Part shown: piece after piece, positions 8,579 to 17,382 of the stretch | Numbering within the stretch: position 1 is the first letter of the stretch | Layout of the letters: each line of letters starts with the position of its first letter | Program-made: the position numbers and the translations under genes | Notes under the pieces: generated by a model | Told to the model about the DNA's origin: nothing | Seen by the model: only the letters and a program-made list of their open reading frames with translations | Database searches by the model: none | Source of the DNA: JBBROS01 sp965260995 | GTDB lineage: Bacteria; Pseudomonadota; Alphaproteobacteria; Acetobacterales; Acetobacteraceae | DNA length: 64,000 bases | Direction of reading: 5' to 3' | Assembly (NCBI GenBank): GCA_965260995.1 | Contig: CBDHCD010000002.1 | Span: forward strand, 310,001 to 374,000

Positions 8579-9475
8579 TCAGCCTCGGCCCACGATCCGC
8601 GCCAGCTCGTCCCGCCGCGGCAGCGCCGCGTAGGCTCCGCGCCGCCCCACCGTGACCGTCGCCGCCCGCTGCCCCGCCGCCACAGCGTCCGCCGTCGCCC
8701 ACCCTCGTGCCAGGCACGCCGCCAGCACGCCGCAGACCGTGTCCCCCGCCCCGGTGCTGTCCACCGCCTCGGTCGCCACCGCCGACAGCCGACGCACGCC
8801 GCCCGCGTCCGCGAACAGGCACCCCGCAGCCCCCAAGGTCACCACCGCCCAAGCTGGCCCGGCCGCGAGCAACGCCGCCGCCGCCCGCTCGTCGCCGAAC
8901 CCCGTCACCGCCTCCGCCTCGCCCTGGTTGGCCACCACCCCCGCGCAATGCCGCAGCACCGGCCCCGCCGCCCACAGCAGCGGCGCGGTATTCAGCACCA
9001 CCACCGCCCCCCGCGCCTGCCCGGCCCGCGCCGCCGCCAGCGTCGCCGCCGCGGACAGGTTGCCTTGCAGCAGCAGCACGTCCCCCGCCCCGGCCGCGCC
9101 CGCGAACCCCGCCGCCGCCGCCGCGTCCAGCGCCGCCGCGCACGCGCCCGCGGTCACGATGCTGTTCTCCCCGTCCGCCGCCACCAGCACCACCGACACG
9201 TCGGTCGCGAACGGCGCCCGTGCCAGCCGCAGCAACCCGAACCCCTCCCCGCCCAGCGCCCCGGCCACGAACCGCCCGTCCGCGTCGTCCCCCACCGCCG
9301 CCATGAACCAGGTGTCCGCCCCGGCCCGCGCCGCCGCCACCGCCTGGTTCAGCCCCTTGCCCCCCGGGGCGCGCGAAAGCCCGCCCGCCACCAGCGTTTC
9401 CCCCGGCCGCGGCAGCCGCGGCACCGCCAGCGACAGGTCCACCCCCGCGTTGCCCAGCACCAGCACCCGGCTCAT
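8579..9475 (-). CDS. PfkB/ribokinase-family sugar kinase
   Basis: Phosphorylates a sugar or nucleoside using ATP. The start ATG at 9475 gives MSRVLVLGNAGVDLS, the usual N-terminus. The first PfkB signature, GGKGLNQAVAAARAG, contains the sugar-binding GG and N. The second, DSTGAGDTVCGVLA, contains the catalytic aspartate and the anion-hole glycines. At 298 residues it fits ribokinase-like enzymes. The upstream part of the open frame (to 9553) has no similarity and overlaps the promoter area of the divergent amidase. Substrate unknown. Confidence 0.88.
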   Translation of the reverse strand: MSRVLVLGNAGVDLSLAVPRLPRPGETLVAGGLSRAPGGKGLNQAVAAARAGADTWFMAAVGDDADGRFVAGALGGEGFGLLRLARAPFATDVSVVLVAADGENSIVTAGACAAALDAAAAAGFAGAAGAGDVLLLQGNLSAAATLAAARAGQARGAVVVLNTAPLLWAAGPVLRHCAGVVANQGEAEAVTGFGDERAAAALLAAGPAWAVVTLGAAGCLFADAGGVRRLSAVATEAVDSTGAGDTVCGVLAACLARGWATADAVAAGQRAATVTVGRRGAYAALPRRDELARIVGRG

Positions 9476-9561
9476 CCGCCGCATCCGCCACCCGGGCTTG
9501 TCTCCCCCGCCGAACCGCCCCACCCTCGCCGCCGCGACACGGACCGAGGACACCCACGAGC

Positions 9562-11235
9562 ATGGCCGACGCCCCCGACCCGCCAGACGACCCGCCCAAG
9601 CTGACCACCGCCCAGATCGCCGCCGCCGAGACCCTGCTCGGCGTCCGCTACACCGAACCCGAGCGCCAACTGATGCTCGACACTCTCCTCACTCAAGCGG
9701 AACTCGCCGCCCGCCGCCGCGCCCTCCATTTGCCGCCCGACCTCGGCCCCGCCACCCGCTTCGACCCGCGCCCCCCCGGCTTCGCCATGCCCGCCGCGTC
9801 CTCTGCCCCCTGGACCCCGCCCGACACCCCCCTCCCCGCCGCGGACGACGACATCGCCTACGCCCCGCTCACCGATCTCGCCGGCTGGATCAAGGGCGGT
9901 CGCCTGTCCTCCCTCCGCCTCACCCAGATCTACCTCGGCCGCATCGCCCGCCTTGCCCCCCGCCTCGAATGCTTCGCCACCGTCACCGCCGACCAGGCCC
10001 TCGCCCGCGCCGAGGCGATGGACCGCCTCCTCGCCGAAGGGCGGTGGCGCGGCCCGCTGCACGGCATTCCCTACGGCATGAAGGACATCATCGACACTGC
10101 CGGCGTCGAGACCAGTTGGGGCGCGGAGCCGTACCAGGGCCGCGTCCCCGCGCACGACGCCCACGCCGCCACCCTGCTCGACGCGGCCGGCGCGGTCATG
10201 CTCGGCAAGACCACCGTCGGCGCGCTGGCCTTCGGCGACGTGTGGCACGGCGGCCGCACCCGCAACCCGTGGAACACCGAGGAAGGGTCGAGCGGCTCCT
10301 CCGCCGGGTCCGCGTCCGCCGTCGCCGCCGGGCTGTGCGGCTTCGCCATCGGTACCGAAACGCTCGGCTCCATCGTCTCCCCCTCGTCGCGCTGCGGCGC
10401 CACCGGCCTGCGCCCCACCTACGGCCGCGTGTCCCGCCGCGGCGCGATGGCCTTGTGCTGGACCCTCGACAAGATCGGCCCGATCTGCCGCGCCGTGGAC
10501 GACACCGCCCTCGTCCTCGCCGCCCTCAACCACCCCGACCCGCTCGACGCCTTCCAGATCCCCGCCCCGTTCGCTTACGACCCGGCCCGCCCCCTCGACG
10601 GCCTCCGCCTCGGCTATGACCCCCAGGACTTCGACCATCCCGAGGCCGACCCGCTCGACCGCGAGGCGCTCGACGCCGCCCGCGGGCTCGGCCTCGCCCT
10701 GGTCCCCCTCGAACGCCCCGACCTGCCCTACGACTCGCTGATGAGCACCCTGTTCGCCGAGGCCGCCGCCTCCTTCGAGGACCTCACCCTCAGCGACCGC
10801 GACGACCAGCTGACCCGACAGGACGAGAGCGCCTGGCCCAACGCCTTCCGCAAGGCCCGCTTCCTGTCCGCCGTGGATCACATCCAGCTCGACCGCCTGC
10901 GCCGCCTGGTCATGCAACAGATGGACGCCGCCTTCCAACAGGTGGACGCCATCATCGGCCCGGCCGTCGCCGGCCCCATGCTGATCATCACCAACTTCAC
11001 CGGCCATCCCTGCCTGTGCCTGCGCGCCGGCTTCGCCCAGGTCGCCACCCGCGGCCCGCTGTCCCTCGGCCGCACCCGGCTCGACCTCGGCGCCGAGGGG
11101 GGCGGCCCCCGCTTCGAGGTGCCGCGCAACATCTCGCTCTGGGGCCGCCTGTTCGACGAAGGCCCGATGCTGGCCATCGGCCGCGCCCTCGAACGCCATT
11201 TCGCCGTCAACGGCCGCCGCCCGCCCCTGGACTGA
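9562..11235 (+). CDS. Amidase-signature family amidase
   Basis: Hydrolyses an amide bond using a Ser-cisSer-Lys triad. Lys174 sits in IPYGMKDIID, the Gly/Ser-rich signature is GSSGSSAGSASAV (residues 242 onward), and the nucleophile is Ser270 in GTETLGSIVS. A helical N-terminal extension of about 90 residues precedes the catalytic domain, as in several uncharacterised amidases of this group; total 557 residues. The gene abuts the convergent deacetylase with no spacer: its TGA ends at 11235 and the neighbour ends at 11236. The natural substrate cannot be assigned. Confidence 0.9.
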   Translation: MADAPDPPDDPPKLTTAQIAAAETLLGVRYTEPERQLMLDTLLTQAELAARRRALHLPPDLGPATRFDPRPPGFAMPAASSAPWTPPDTPLPAADDDIAYAPLTDLAGWIKGGRLSSLRLTQIYLGRIARLAPRLECFATVTADQALARAEAMDRLLAEGRWRGPLHGIPYGMKDIIDTAGVETSWGAEPYQGRVPAHDAHAATLLDAAGAVMLGKTTVGALAFGDVWHGGRTRNPWNTEEGSSGSSAGSASAVAAGLCGFAIGTETLGSIVSPSSRCGATGLRPTYGRVSRRGAMALCWTLDKIGPICRAVDDTALVLAALNHPDPLDAFQIPAPFAYDPARPLDGLRLGYDPQDFDHPEADPLDREALDAARGLGLALVPLERPDLPYDSLMSTLFAEAAASFEDLTLSDRDDQLTRQDESAWPNAFRKARFLSAVDHIQLDRLRRLVMQQMDAAFQQVDAIIGPAVAGPMLIITNFTGHPCLCLRAGFAQVATRGPLSLGRTRLDLGAEGGGPRFEVPRNISLWGRLFDEGPMLAIGRALERHFAVNGRRPPLD

Positions 11236-12141
11236 CTACCCCGCCTGCGCCTTGCACCACCGCGCCACGTCCGCGTGGGTCGCGAACCAGCACTCCCCCT
11301 TGGCCTTCGCGTGCGCGATCAACTGCTCCAGCACCGGCATCCGCGAGCGGTGCCCCGAGATGTGCGGGTGCAGCGTCAGCAGGAACAGCCCGCTCTCCTG
11401 CCACGCCGCGTCGAACTCCGCCTTGAAGATGTCGAGCACCGCCCCCGGCGGCGTGTAAGGCCTGAGCGCGCTGAAGCGGACGAAGTTGAAGTAAACCGCG
11501 TCGTCCCTGATCCACTCCGGCGGCAGCTCGATCACCCCGGTCGGCTCCCCGTCCGCCTCCAGCTCGTAAGGGTCGTCGTCCGCCATCAGCGAGCTGTCGT
11601 ACAGCAGCCCCAACTCGCGGATGATCGCCATGGTCTCGACCGAGAAATCCCAGCTCGCCGTCCGCATCCCCACCGGCCGCGTTCCCGCGATCCGTTCCAG
11701 CGTGTCCGCCGCCCGCAGCGTCAGCTCCCGCTCCGCCCCCGGTGGCAAGGTCGTGTTGGCCTCGTGGATCCAGGAGTGAATGCCGATCTCGTGCCCGTCC
11801 TCCGCCACCCCGCGCACCTCGTCCGGATACAGCAGCGCCGACACCGCCGGGTAGAAGAAGCTGGCCGGAATGCCCTCCCGCCGCAGCAGCGCCCGGATGC
11901 GCGGCATCGCCTGCCGGTTGCCGTACTGCCCCTGGCTGATCCGCATCGGGCTCTCGTCGCCGTCGCGCAGCGGGATGGTGTCGTGGTCGGCGTCGAACGA
12001 GATCGCGACGGCGCAGCGCGCGCCCTGCGGCCAGGAGGACGGCGCCAGGCTCCGCCCCGCCCGCGCCCGCCCGACGATCCGCCGCCACGTCGGCTCCGGC
12101 CACTGCCAGGGCAGGCCGTCCGGGTGCTCGGTCTCGGTCAT
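11236..12141 (-). CDS. Polysaccharide deacetylase (NodB/PuuE-like) family protein
   Basis: Metal-dependent carbohydrate esterase 4 / NodB-homology fold enzyme of about 301 residues. SFDADHDT carries the catalytic and metal-binding aspartates, GHEIGIHSWIHE the metal histidines, and a late TLHPHISGHR the distal histidine. The PuuE-like subgroup acts on amides and imides such as allantoin rather than on chitin, which would suit its position beside an amidase; this is inference. ATG 12141 is chosen because AGGAGG lies eight bases before it; the frame runs on to 12240 without similarity. Confidence 0.85.
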   Translation of the reverse strand: MTETEHPDGLPWQWPEPTWRRIVGRARAGRSLAPSSWPQGARCAVAISFDADHDTIPLRDGDESPMRISQGQYGNRQAMPRIRALLRREGIPASFFYPAVSALLYPDEVRGVAEDGHEIGIHSWIHEANTTLPPGAERELTLRAADTLERIAGTRPVGMRTASWDFSVETMAIIRELGLLYDSSLMADDDPYELEADGEPTGVIELPPEWIRDDAVYFNFVRFSALRPYTPPGAVLDIFKAEFDAAWQESGLFLLTLHPHISGHRSRMPVLEQLIAHAKAKGECWFATHADVARWCKAQAG

Positions 12142-12277
12142 CGCGCGCTCCTCCTGCTGCCGCCCGATCTTGCGCGGGCGGAACTCGGCCCGCAACGCCC
12201 CCGCCTCGCCCAGCGCCCCGTTCCGCCGCGCGACCGACACTTGCCTGGCGGCGGCCGCCTGCTGCTATGCTGCCGCA

Positions 12278-12622
12278 ATGAAGGTTTCCGCCGGCGCCGC
12301 CGCGAACGCCGCCGCTTGGGCCGTGGTCGCCCTGCTCATCGCCGCTGCGATCGTGGTGGTGAACAGGCTCGGCTTCATCGGCCTGCTGCTCTTGGGTGGC
12401 GCCACCTGGCTGGTCTGCGTCCGCGTCGAACTCGACGAGGACGCGGCCACTTGGGGCACCGAGGTGTTCAAGGCCCGCATGGCCCGGCCCCCGCCCGAGC
12501 AGCACGCCGCCATGCTGGCGGAACGCCACCGCCTCGTCGCCCCGCTCCGCTTCTACCGCCGTTGCGGCATGGTCCTTGTCGCGGCCGGGATCGTTGGCTT
12601 CGTCGCGCAGCGATGGGGCTGA
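12278..12622 (+). CDS. Hypothetical small membrane protein with two transmembrane segments
   Basis: A 114-residue protein starting at ATG 12278. A hydrophobic stretch at about residues 10-45 (AWAVVALLIAAAIVVV, then LGFIGLLLLGGATWLV) forms one hairpin or two helices. A charged middle follows (VELDEDAATWGTEVFKARMARP), then a C-terminal helix (CGMVLVAAGIVGFVAQ). I do not recognise the family. The 136 bases before it carry the divergent deacetylase start. It converges on the MFS transporter gene. Confidence 0.6.
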   Translation: MKVSAGAAANAAAWAVVALLIAAAIVVVNRLGFIGLLLLGGATWLVCVRVELDEDAATWGTEVFKARMARPPPEQHAAMLAERHRLVAPLRFYRRCGMVLVAAGIVGFVAQRWG

Positions 12623-12679
12623 CGCTCGGCTGACGCTCCCGCCTCGCCTAGCGCCCCGGCGTCCCGATCCGTCCCCCAC

Positions 12680-14125
12680 CTACAACTCGGTCGCCGCCGG
12701 CCTCGTCACCATCGCCCCCTCCGGCGGGACCGCGTTCAAGCCCCTGTGCTGATCCGCGTCCCTCCTATCCCGCGGCCCCTCGCCCTCGGGGGCTCCCAGC
12801 CACCCGCTCAACCGCGGCAGCCACGCGCTCGCCGCAAGCGCCAGCGCCGCCCCGGCCACGACCAGCGCCCCCGGCGCCGCCAGCCAACCCGTCCACGCGA
12901 TCAGCGCGCCGGCCAGCAGCGGCCCCAGCGCGCTGAACAGCACCGCCCCCAGGTTCATCGCCAGCGCCACGCCCGAGAACCGCACGCTGGTCGGGAACAG
13001 GTCGGCCAGCAGGAACGCGAACGTGCCGTGGGTGCAGGCCGCCGACAGCCCGATCAGCACGAACAGCGGCCCCAGCGCCATCCCGTGCGCCGCGAGCGCC
13101 TGGTAGGCCGGCATCGCCCCCAGCATCAGCACCGCGCAGCCGATGCGGAACACCCCGAGCGCCGACCAGCGGTCCGCAACCCACGTCGCCGCCACCAGCG
13201 CCACCGCCGTCACCCCGGCGGCGATGTTCAGCCCGGCCGACACCGACGCCGGCGGATACGCCAGCAGCCGGACCAGGTAGCCGGCCATGTGCGCGAACAG
13301 CAGCCCGTTGAACAGCGCCACGATCCCCGTCGCCGCGATCGCCGCCAGCAGCTGCCCCCGGTGCCGCCGCATCAGCGACGCCAACGGCCCGGCCGCGTCG
13401 CCCGCCGCCGCGTCCTGCCCCGCCCGCGCCTTCATCCGCAGGAACGCCGGGCTTTCCTCCAGCGTCCGCCGCAACGCCCAGCTGACGCCCCCCAGCGCGC
13501 CGCCCAGCAGGAACGCGAGCCGCCACCCCCAATCCGCCACCCCCGCCGGCCCGAGCACGCCGTGCAGCGCCAGGCTCACCCCCGTCGCCAGCAACACCCC
13601 GCCGCTGACGCAGCCGAACACCAGCCCGCACGCCAGCGCCGCGTGCCGCCGCGGCGCCGCCTCGACCGCGTAGGTGATCGCCCCCGGCAGCTCCCCGCCC
13701 AGGCAGAACCCCTGCACCAGCCGCAACGCCACGAACGCGGCCGTGCTGGCCAGCCCTCCGGTGGCGTGGCCCGGCACCAGCCCCATCGCCGCCGTCGCCG
13801 CCGACATCACGCCCAACGACAGCAGGAAGCTGCCGCGCCGCCCCCGCCGGTCCCCCCGCCGCCCGAACACCAGCCCGCCGATCGGCCGCGCCAGGTAGCC
13901 GGCCGCGAACACCGCCAGGGTCTGCACCTGCGCCGCCGCCGGGTCGGCGGCCGGGAAAAACGCCGCCGAGATGTACGCTCCGAACACCCCGAACACCACA
14001 AAGTCGTAGAACTCCAGCGCGCCCCCCAGGCTCGACAGCACGAGCACTCGCAGCGCCGCCCCATCCAACCGCTCAGGGTCCAACCGCTCAGCGTCCAGCC
14101 GCTCAGGGTCCGCCCGCGTCGCCAT
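12680..14125 (-). CDS. MHS-family MFS transporter
   Basis: A proton-coupled major facilitator with twelve predicted membrane helices, of the metabolite:H+ symporter type that imports small organic acids, betaines or proline. Family marks are LGGALEFYDFVVFG in helix 1, GYLARPIGGLVFGRRGDRRGRR in the 2-3 loop, and RLVQGFCLGGELPGA in helix 4. The ATG at 14125 gives 481 residues. The N-terminal tail encodes a short degenerate repeat (PERLDAERLDPERLD), mirrored in the DNA at 14066-14112. The gene lies 14 bases downstream of the cupin gene, so the two probably form an operon. Confidence 0.88.
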   Translation of the reverse strand: MATRADPERLDAERLDPERLDGAALRVLVLSSLGGALEFYDFVVFGVFGAYISAAFFPAADPAAAQVQTLAVFAAGYLARPIGGLVFGRRGDRRGRRGSFLLSLGVMSAATAAMGLVPGHATGGLASTAAFVALRLVQGFCLGGELPGAITYAVEAAPRRHAALACGLVFGCVSGGVLLATGVSLALHGVLGPAGVADWGWRLAFLLGGALGGVSWALRRTLEESPAFLRMKARAGQDAAAGDAAGPLASLMRRHRGQLLAAIAATGIVALFNGLLFAHMAGYLVRLLAYPPASVSAGLNIAAGVTAVALVAATWVADRWSALGVFRIGCAVLMLGAMPAYQALAAHGMALGPLFVLIGLSAACTHGTFAFLLADLFPTSVRFSGVALAMNLGAVLFSALGPLLAGALIAWTGWLAAPGALVVAGAALALAASAWLPRLSGWLGAPEGEGPRDRRDADQHRGLNAVPPEGAMVTRPAATEL

Positions 14126-14139
14126 GACCGCGCCGTTCC

Positions 14140-14928
14140 TCAGAACCCGTACAGGTCCGGCCGCGCGGCCCCGTCGCGCCACTCCACCGGACCCTCGGCC
14201 CAGGCCAGCAGCCGCGCCCCATACTCGCTGCTGATCGCCAGCTCCGTCCCCGGCTCGACGATGCCGAAGCACCCGCCCGTCAGCGCCGTCCCATTCACCC
14301 GCAGGTCGCCGGCGAGCAGGAACCAGTCGATCGTCGCCGTCGCCGCGTGCGGCGGCAGCCGCGTCCCCGGCAGCAGCGCCAACTGCGCCATCCGCCGCCC
14401 GAACCCGGTGCCGCGGTAGTCGAACACCATCTGCCGCGACACCCCGGCAACGCTGGTCGCGAGCGACGGCAACGCCTCGACGGTGACGATGATGTCGGGC
14501 GGCGTCTCCGGTGCGGCGTTGACGATGTGCGCTGCCACCGCCCCCGTGTGCACCCGCCCCTCCGCCCCGTCGTCCGGCCGGTACGTCACCGGCCCTTCCA
14601 GCCGCGAGGCCAGCAGGCAACGGTCGTAGGCGATGGCGTCGTGCGTCGCCCCCTCCAGGTTGATCCCGACCTGCCCCTTCACCGCCGGGCCGTCGTAGTC
14701 GATCAGGCTGCCGTCGAGGAAGTAGCTCAGCGCCGGCGCTTGGTGCTGGTGCAGCCCCGTGCGCGTCAGCGGGTCGAAGCCCAGCAGTCCCAGGAACGTG
14801 CCCCGCTCGCGGTCGCCGCGCATCGCCTTCTGATGCATCCCCGGCCGCCCGACCGAGACCCACGGCGAGGCCAGGCTGTCGAACGCGTAAACCTTGTCGG
14901 GCATTGATCGGACGGCCTGGATCGGCAT
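14140..14928 (-). CDS. ChrR-like cupin domain protein
   Basis: A 262-residue protein with two cupin-like halves. The first half has GFDPLTRTGLHQHQAPALSYFLDG, with the His-x-His and following residues that can bind a metal; the second half ends in a beta-rich LLAGDLRVNGTALTGGCFGIVEPGTELAISSEYGARLLAW. This resembles the cupin domain of ChrR anti-sigma factors and acetylacetone-cleaving-like enzymes. No sigma factor is nearby, so an enzymatic or sensing role is likelier. ATG 14928 has AAGGAG seven bases upstream. It is cotranscribed with the MFS transporter, suggesting action on the imported compound (inference). Confidence 0.7.
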   Translation of the reverse strand: MPIQAVRSMPDKVYAFDSLASPWVSVGRPGMHQKAMRGDRERGTFLGLLGFDPLTRTGLHQHQAPALSYFLDGSLIDYDGPAVKGQVGINLEGATHDAIAYDRCLLASRLEGPVTYRPDDGAEGRVHTGAVAAHIVNAAPETPPDIIVTVEALPSLATSVAGVSRQMVFDYRGTGFGRRMAQLALLPGTRLPPHAATATIDWFLLAGDLRVNGTALTGGCFGIVEPGTELAISSEYGARLLAWAEGPVEWRDGAARPDLYGF

Positions 14929-15164
14929 GGGACGCTCCTTCGCACGGCGACGATACCCACGCGCCGCCCCCCGCGACAGCGCCGCCGCGGCCGATCGCCG
15001 GCCCGCACGCCGATGTGCGCTTGGTCGTTTCCGCACCCAGAGCCGAGCAACCGCGCAACTCCGGCAATAACAACTCCGGCAGTAGTGCTGGGGCGGCGTC
15101 GCCATTGCGGACCGCGCCCACCGCGACGATGTTGTCTCGACCGCAGTCTCGAAGGACCGACCGC

Positions 15165-15659
15165 ATGATCGCCGCCGCCGAGCCGACAGCCTCGTCGCCC
15201 GCCCAACACATCGCCCAACGCCCTAGCCAGGCGGCCCTCTCGCCTCGCCTGGCCCGGCTCTGCCTGCTGCTCGTCATCGCCGCCGCTTTCGCCGCCGGCT
15301 TCCTCCTGACCGCCGCCCCGGCCCCAATCACTGCCGCGGACGCCGACCTCGCCCGCCTGCTGCGGGCGATGACCGGCCTCAAGGCGCTGATGGCCGCCGC
15401 CGTCTCCGCCGCCGTGCTGTGGCGGCTCGCCAGCCCCGTGTCTCCCGGCTGGCTGCTCGCCTACGCCGCCGCCCTCGCCGCCGCCTGGGCCGGCCCCGGC
15501 CTGATCTGGACCATGGCCCACGTCGGCGCGGGGGCGCTATTGCTGCACGGCGGCATGGCGGCGGGCCTCCTGCTGCTGTGGCGCGACCCCGCCACCGCCC
15601 GGCGCATCGCCGCCGCCGTCGCCGCCCGCCGCGCCCGCTACCGGCCGCCGTCCACCTGA
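15165..15659 (+). CDS. Hypothetical membrane protein with three to four hydrophobic segments
   Basis: A 164-residue protein from ATG 15165, with AAGGA nine bases upstream. It has hydrophobic segments at about residues 30-50 (LCLLLVIAAAFAAGFLL), 70-90 (LKALMAAAVSAAVLW), 95-115 (WLLAYAAALAAAWAGPGL) and 120-140 (VGAGALLLHGGMAAGLLLLW), ending in a basic tail. I do not recognise the family. The last 22 bases overlap the 3' end of the convergent short-chain dehydrogenase gene. Confidence 0.6.
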   Translation: MIAAAEPTASSPAQHIAQRPSQAALSPRLARLCLLLVIAAAFAAGFLLTAAPAPITAADADLARLLRAMTGLKALMAAAVSAAVLWRLASPVSPGWLLAYAAALAAAWAGPGLIWTMAHVGAGALLLHGGMAAGLLLLWRDPATARRIAAAVAARRARYRPPST

Positions 15660-16375
15660 AGCACCTGCCCGTTGACGAAATCAGCCAACGGGCTGGCGAA
15701 GAACAGCACCGCGTGGGCGATGTCCCGCGGCGTCCCCAGCCGCCGCAGCGCGATCGCGTCCAGCATCGCCGCCTGCTTCGCCGCCCCGTAGCCGTCCCAT
15801 TGCGCGGCGCTGGCCGGGTTGCTCGGGATCAGCCCGGGCGCCACGCTGTTCACCGTGATCCCGAACGGCCCCAGCTCGTGCGCCAGTTGCCGCGTCAGCC
15901 CCACCACCGCGTGCTTGGCGCTGGCGTAGGCCTGGATGCCGGTCAGCGAGGCCTGCAGCCCGGCCCCCGAGGAGATGTTGACGATCCGCCCCCGCCCCGC
16001 CCGCTTCATCCCCGGCGCCGCCGCCCGGCTGAGCGCGAACGCCGCCCCCAGGTTGGCCGCCACCACCGCGTCCCAGTCCGCGTCCGACACCGCCTCCAAC
16101 GGCTGGAACGCCTGCCCCGCCACGCCGCCCGCGTTGTTGACCAGCACCTCCACCGGCACGCCCGCCGCCCGCTCGACCGCCCCGACCCAGGCCGCCCCCG
16201 CCGCCCGGTCGGCCAGGTCCACGCCCGCCATCTCGACCCCCGCCACCGCGGCCCCTTCCGGCGCGCAGCCGAACACCCGCGCCCCCAGCCCGGCGAACGC
16301 CTCCGCGATGGCCCGGCCCAGCCCGTGCCCGGCCCCGCTGACCGCCACCACCTGGCCGTCGAACCGCAGGTTCAC
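15638..16375 (-). CDS. Short-chain dehydrogenase/reductase (SDR)
   Basis: NAD(P)-dependent oxidoreductase of the classical SDR family, 245 residues. The cofactor motif is SGAGHGLG near residue 13, the NNAGG motif follows, and the catalytic triad is Ser in NISSGAG with YxxxK as YASAK; the C-terminus has the usual VNGQVLQVDGG. It starts at GTG 16375, overlapping the TGA of the preceding gene (GTGA). It is the last gene of a seven-gene transporter operon, so it probably acts on the imported compound together with the PanE-like reductase. Confidence 0.9.
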   Translation of the reverse strand: MNLRFDGQVVAVSGAGHGLGRAIAEAFAGLGARVFGCAPEGAAVAGVEMAGVDLADRAAGAAWVGAVERAAGVPVEVLVNNAGGVAGQAFQPLEAVSDADWDAVVAANLGAAFALSRAAAPGMKRAGRGRIVNISSGAGLQASLTGIQAYASAKHAVVGLTRQLAHELGPFGITVNSVAPGLIPSNPASAAQWDGYGAAKQAAMLDAIALRRLGTPRDIAHAVLFFASPLADFVNGQVLQVDGGR

Positions 16376-17382
16376 GCCAGCAGTTCCAGCAGGTTGTCGT
16401 CCGACTGCGGCCGGGTCCCCGCTTCCACCTCGTGGATCATCGCCACCAGCCTTCTGATCGCCGGGCAAGCCAGCCCGTGCCGCGCGCCCACTGCCGCCAC
16501 CGGCGCGATCTGCGCGTCCACCTCCGTTCGCCGCTTGCGAACGGCCAGGTCGCGCCACACCCCGGAATGGGTCTTGGCGCTCGGCCGGTTGAACGCCACC
16601 ATCGCCGCGACGCTGGCCCGCGCCGCCGCCTCTGGCGCGCCGGGCCGGAAGGCGTCCGGGTCGAAGCCGTTGAACCCGCGCGGGCGCACTCCCTCGGCCA
16701 GCGCCACCGCCACCGCCTCGCCGCCCAGCGCCCGCCACGCCGGCAGCAGCTCGGGCCGCGCCAGGCAGTCGGCGATGCCCTTGTCGCCCAGGGCCTGCGC
16801 GAACAGCATCGCCCCGTAGCCGAGCTTGCCCCACAGATAGGACCAGATGTCGGGCGTCACGGCGGCGTTCGGCTCGAAGTCCCGCATCATCGCGTGCAGC
16901 GCCCCGAGCCGCGGCGTCATCGCCCCGTCCACCTCCCCCAGCACCACCGCCCCCCGGTTGCCGAACAGCACCTCGCCCGGCCCCATCCAGTCCGCGCCGA
17001 AGTTGACGAACGCCCCCATCACCTGCCCCCGCCCGGCGACCCCGGCGATCGTGTCCTCGCACAACCCGTTCTGCAACGACGCCACGCAGCCGTCCGCCGC
17101 CAGGTGCGGCAGCAGCGCCCGGCACGCCGCTTCCGTGTGGTGCGCCTTGACGCAGAGGAACACCCACGGCCAGGTCCCCTCGACGCCGCCGGGCAGGAAG
17201 GCCGGGGCGGTGACAGAAAACGCCGCCACCGGCCCGGTGATCCGCAGCCCCGGCCCGCGAATGGCCTCGACGTGCGCCGCTTCCACGTCGACGAACGTCA
17301 CGTCATGCCCGGCCCGCGCGAGAAAGGCCCCGACCGTGCCGCCGATCGCCCCCGCGCCCCAAACAAGGACTCGTTCGCTCAT
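16372..17382 (-). CDS. Ketopantoate reductase-like (PanE/ApbA family) protein
   Basis: NADPH-dependent 2-ketoacid reductase fold, 336 residues. The N-terminus LVWGAGAIGGTVGAFLARAGHDV is the GxGxxG Rossmann motif, VKAHHTE carries the conserved cofactor-contact lysine, LQNGLCE matches the PanE LQNG motif, and the C-terminal helical domain follows. The start ATG at 17382 overlaps the stop of the upstream ATPase gene (ATGA). Because it lies in a peptide-type importer operon and not with pan genes, a catabolic 2-keto or 2-hydroxy acid role is as likely as pantothenate synthesis. Confidence 0.82.
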   Translation of the reverse strand: MSERVLVWGAGAIGGTVGAFLARAGHDVTFVDVEAAHVEAIRGPGLRITGPVAAFSVTAPAFLPGGVEGTWPWVFLCVKAHHTEAACRALLPHLAADGCVASLQNGLCEDTIAGVAGRGQVMGAFVNFGADWMGPGEVLFGNRGAVVLGEVDGAMTPRLGALHAMMRDFEPNAAVTPDIWSYLWGKLGYGAMLFAQALGDKGIADCLARPELLPAWRALGGEAVAVALAEGVRPRGFNGFDPDAFRPGAPEAAARASVAAMVAFNRPSAKTHSGVWRDLAVRKRRTEVDAQIAPVAAVGARHGLACPAIRRLVAMIHEVEAGTRPQSDDNLLELLA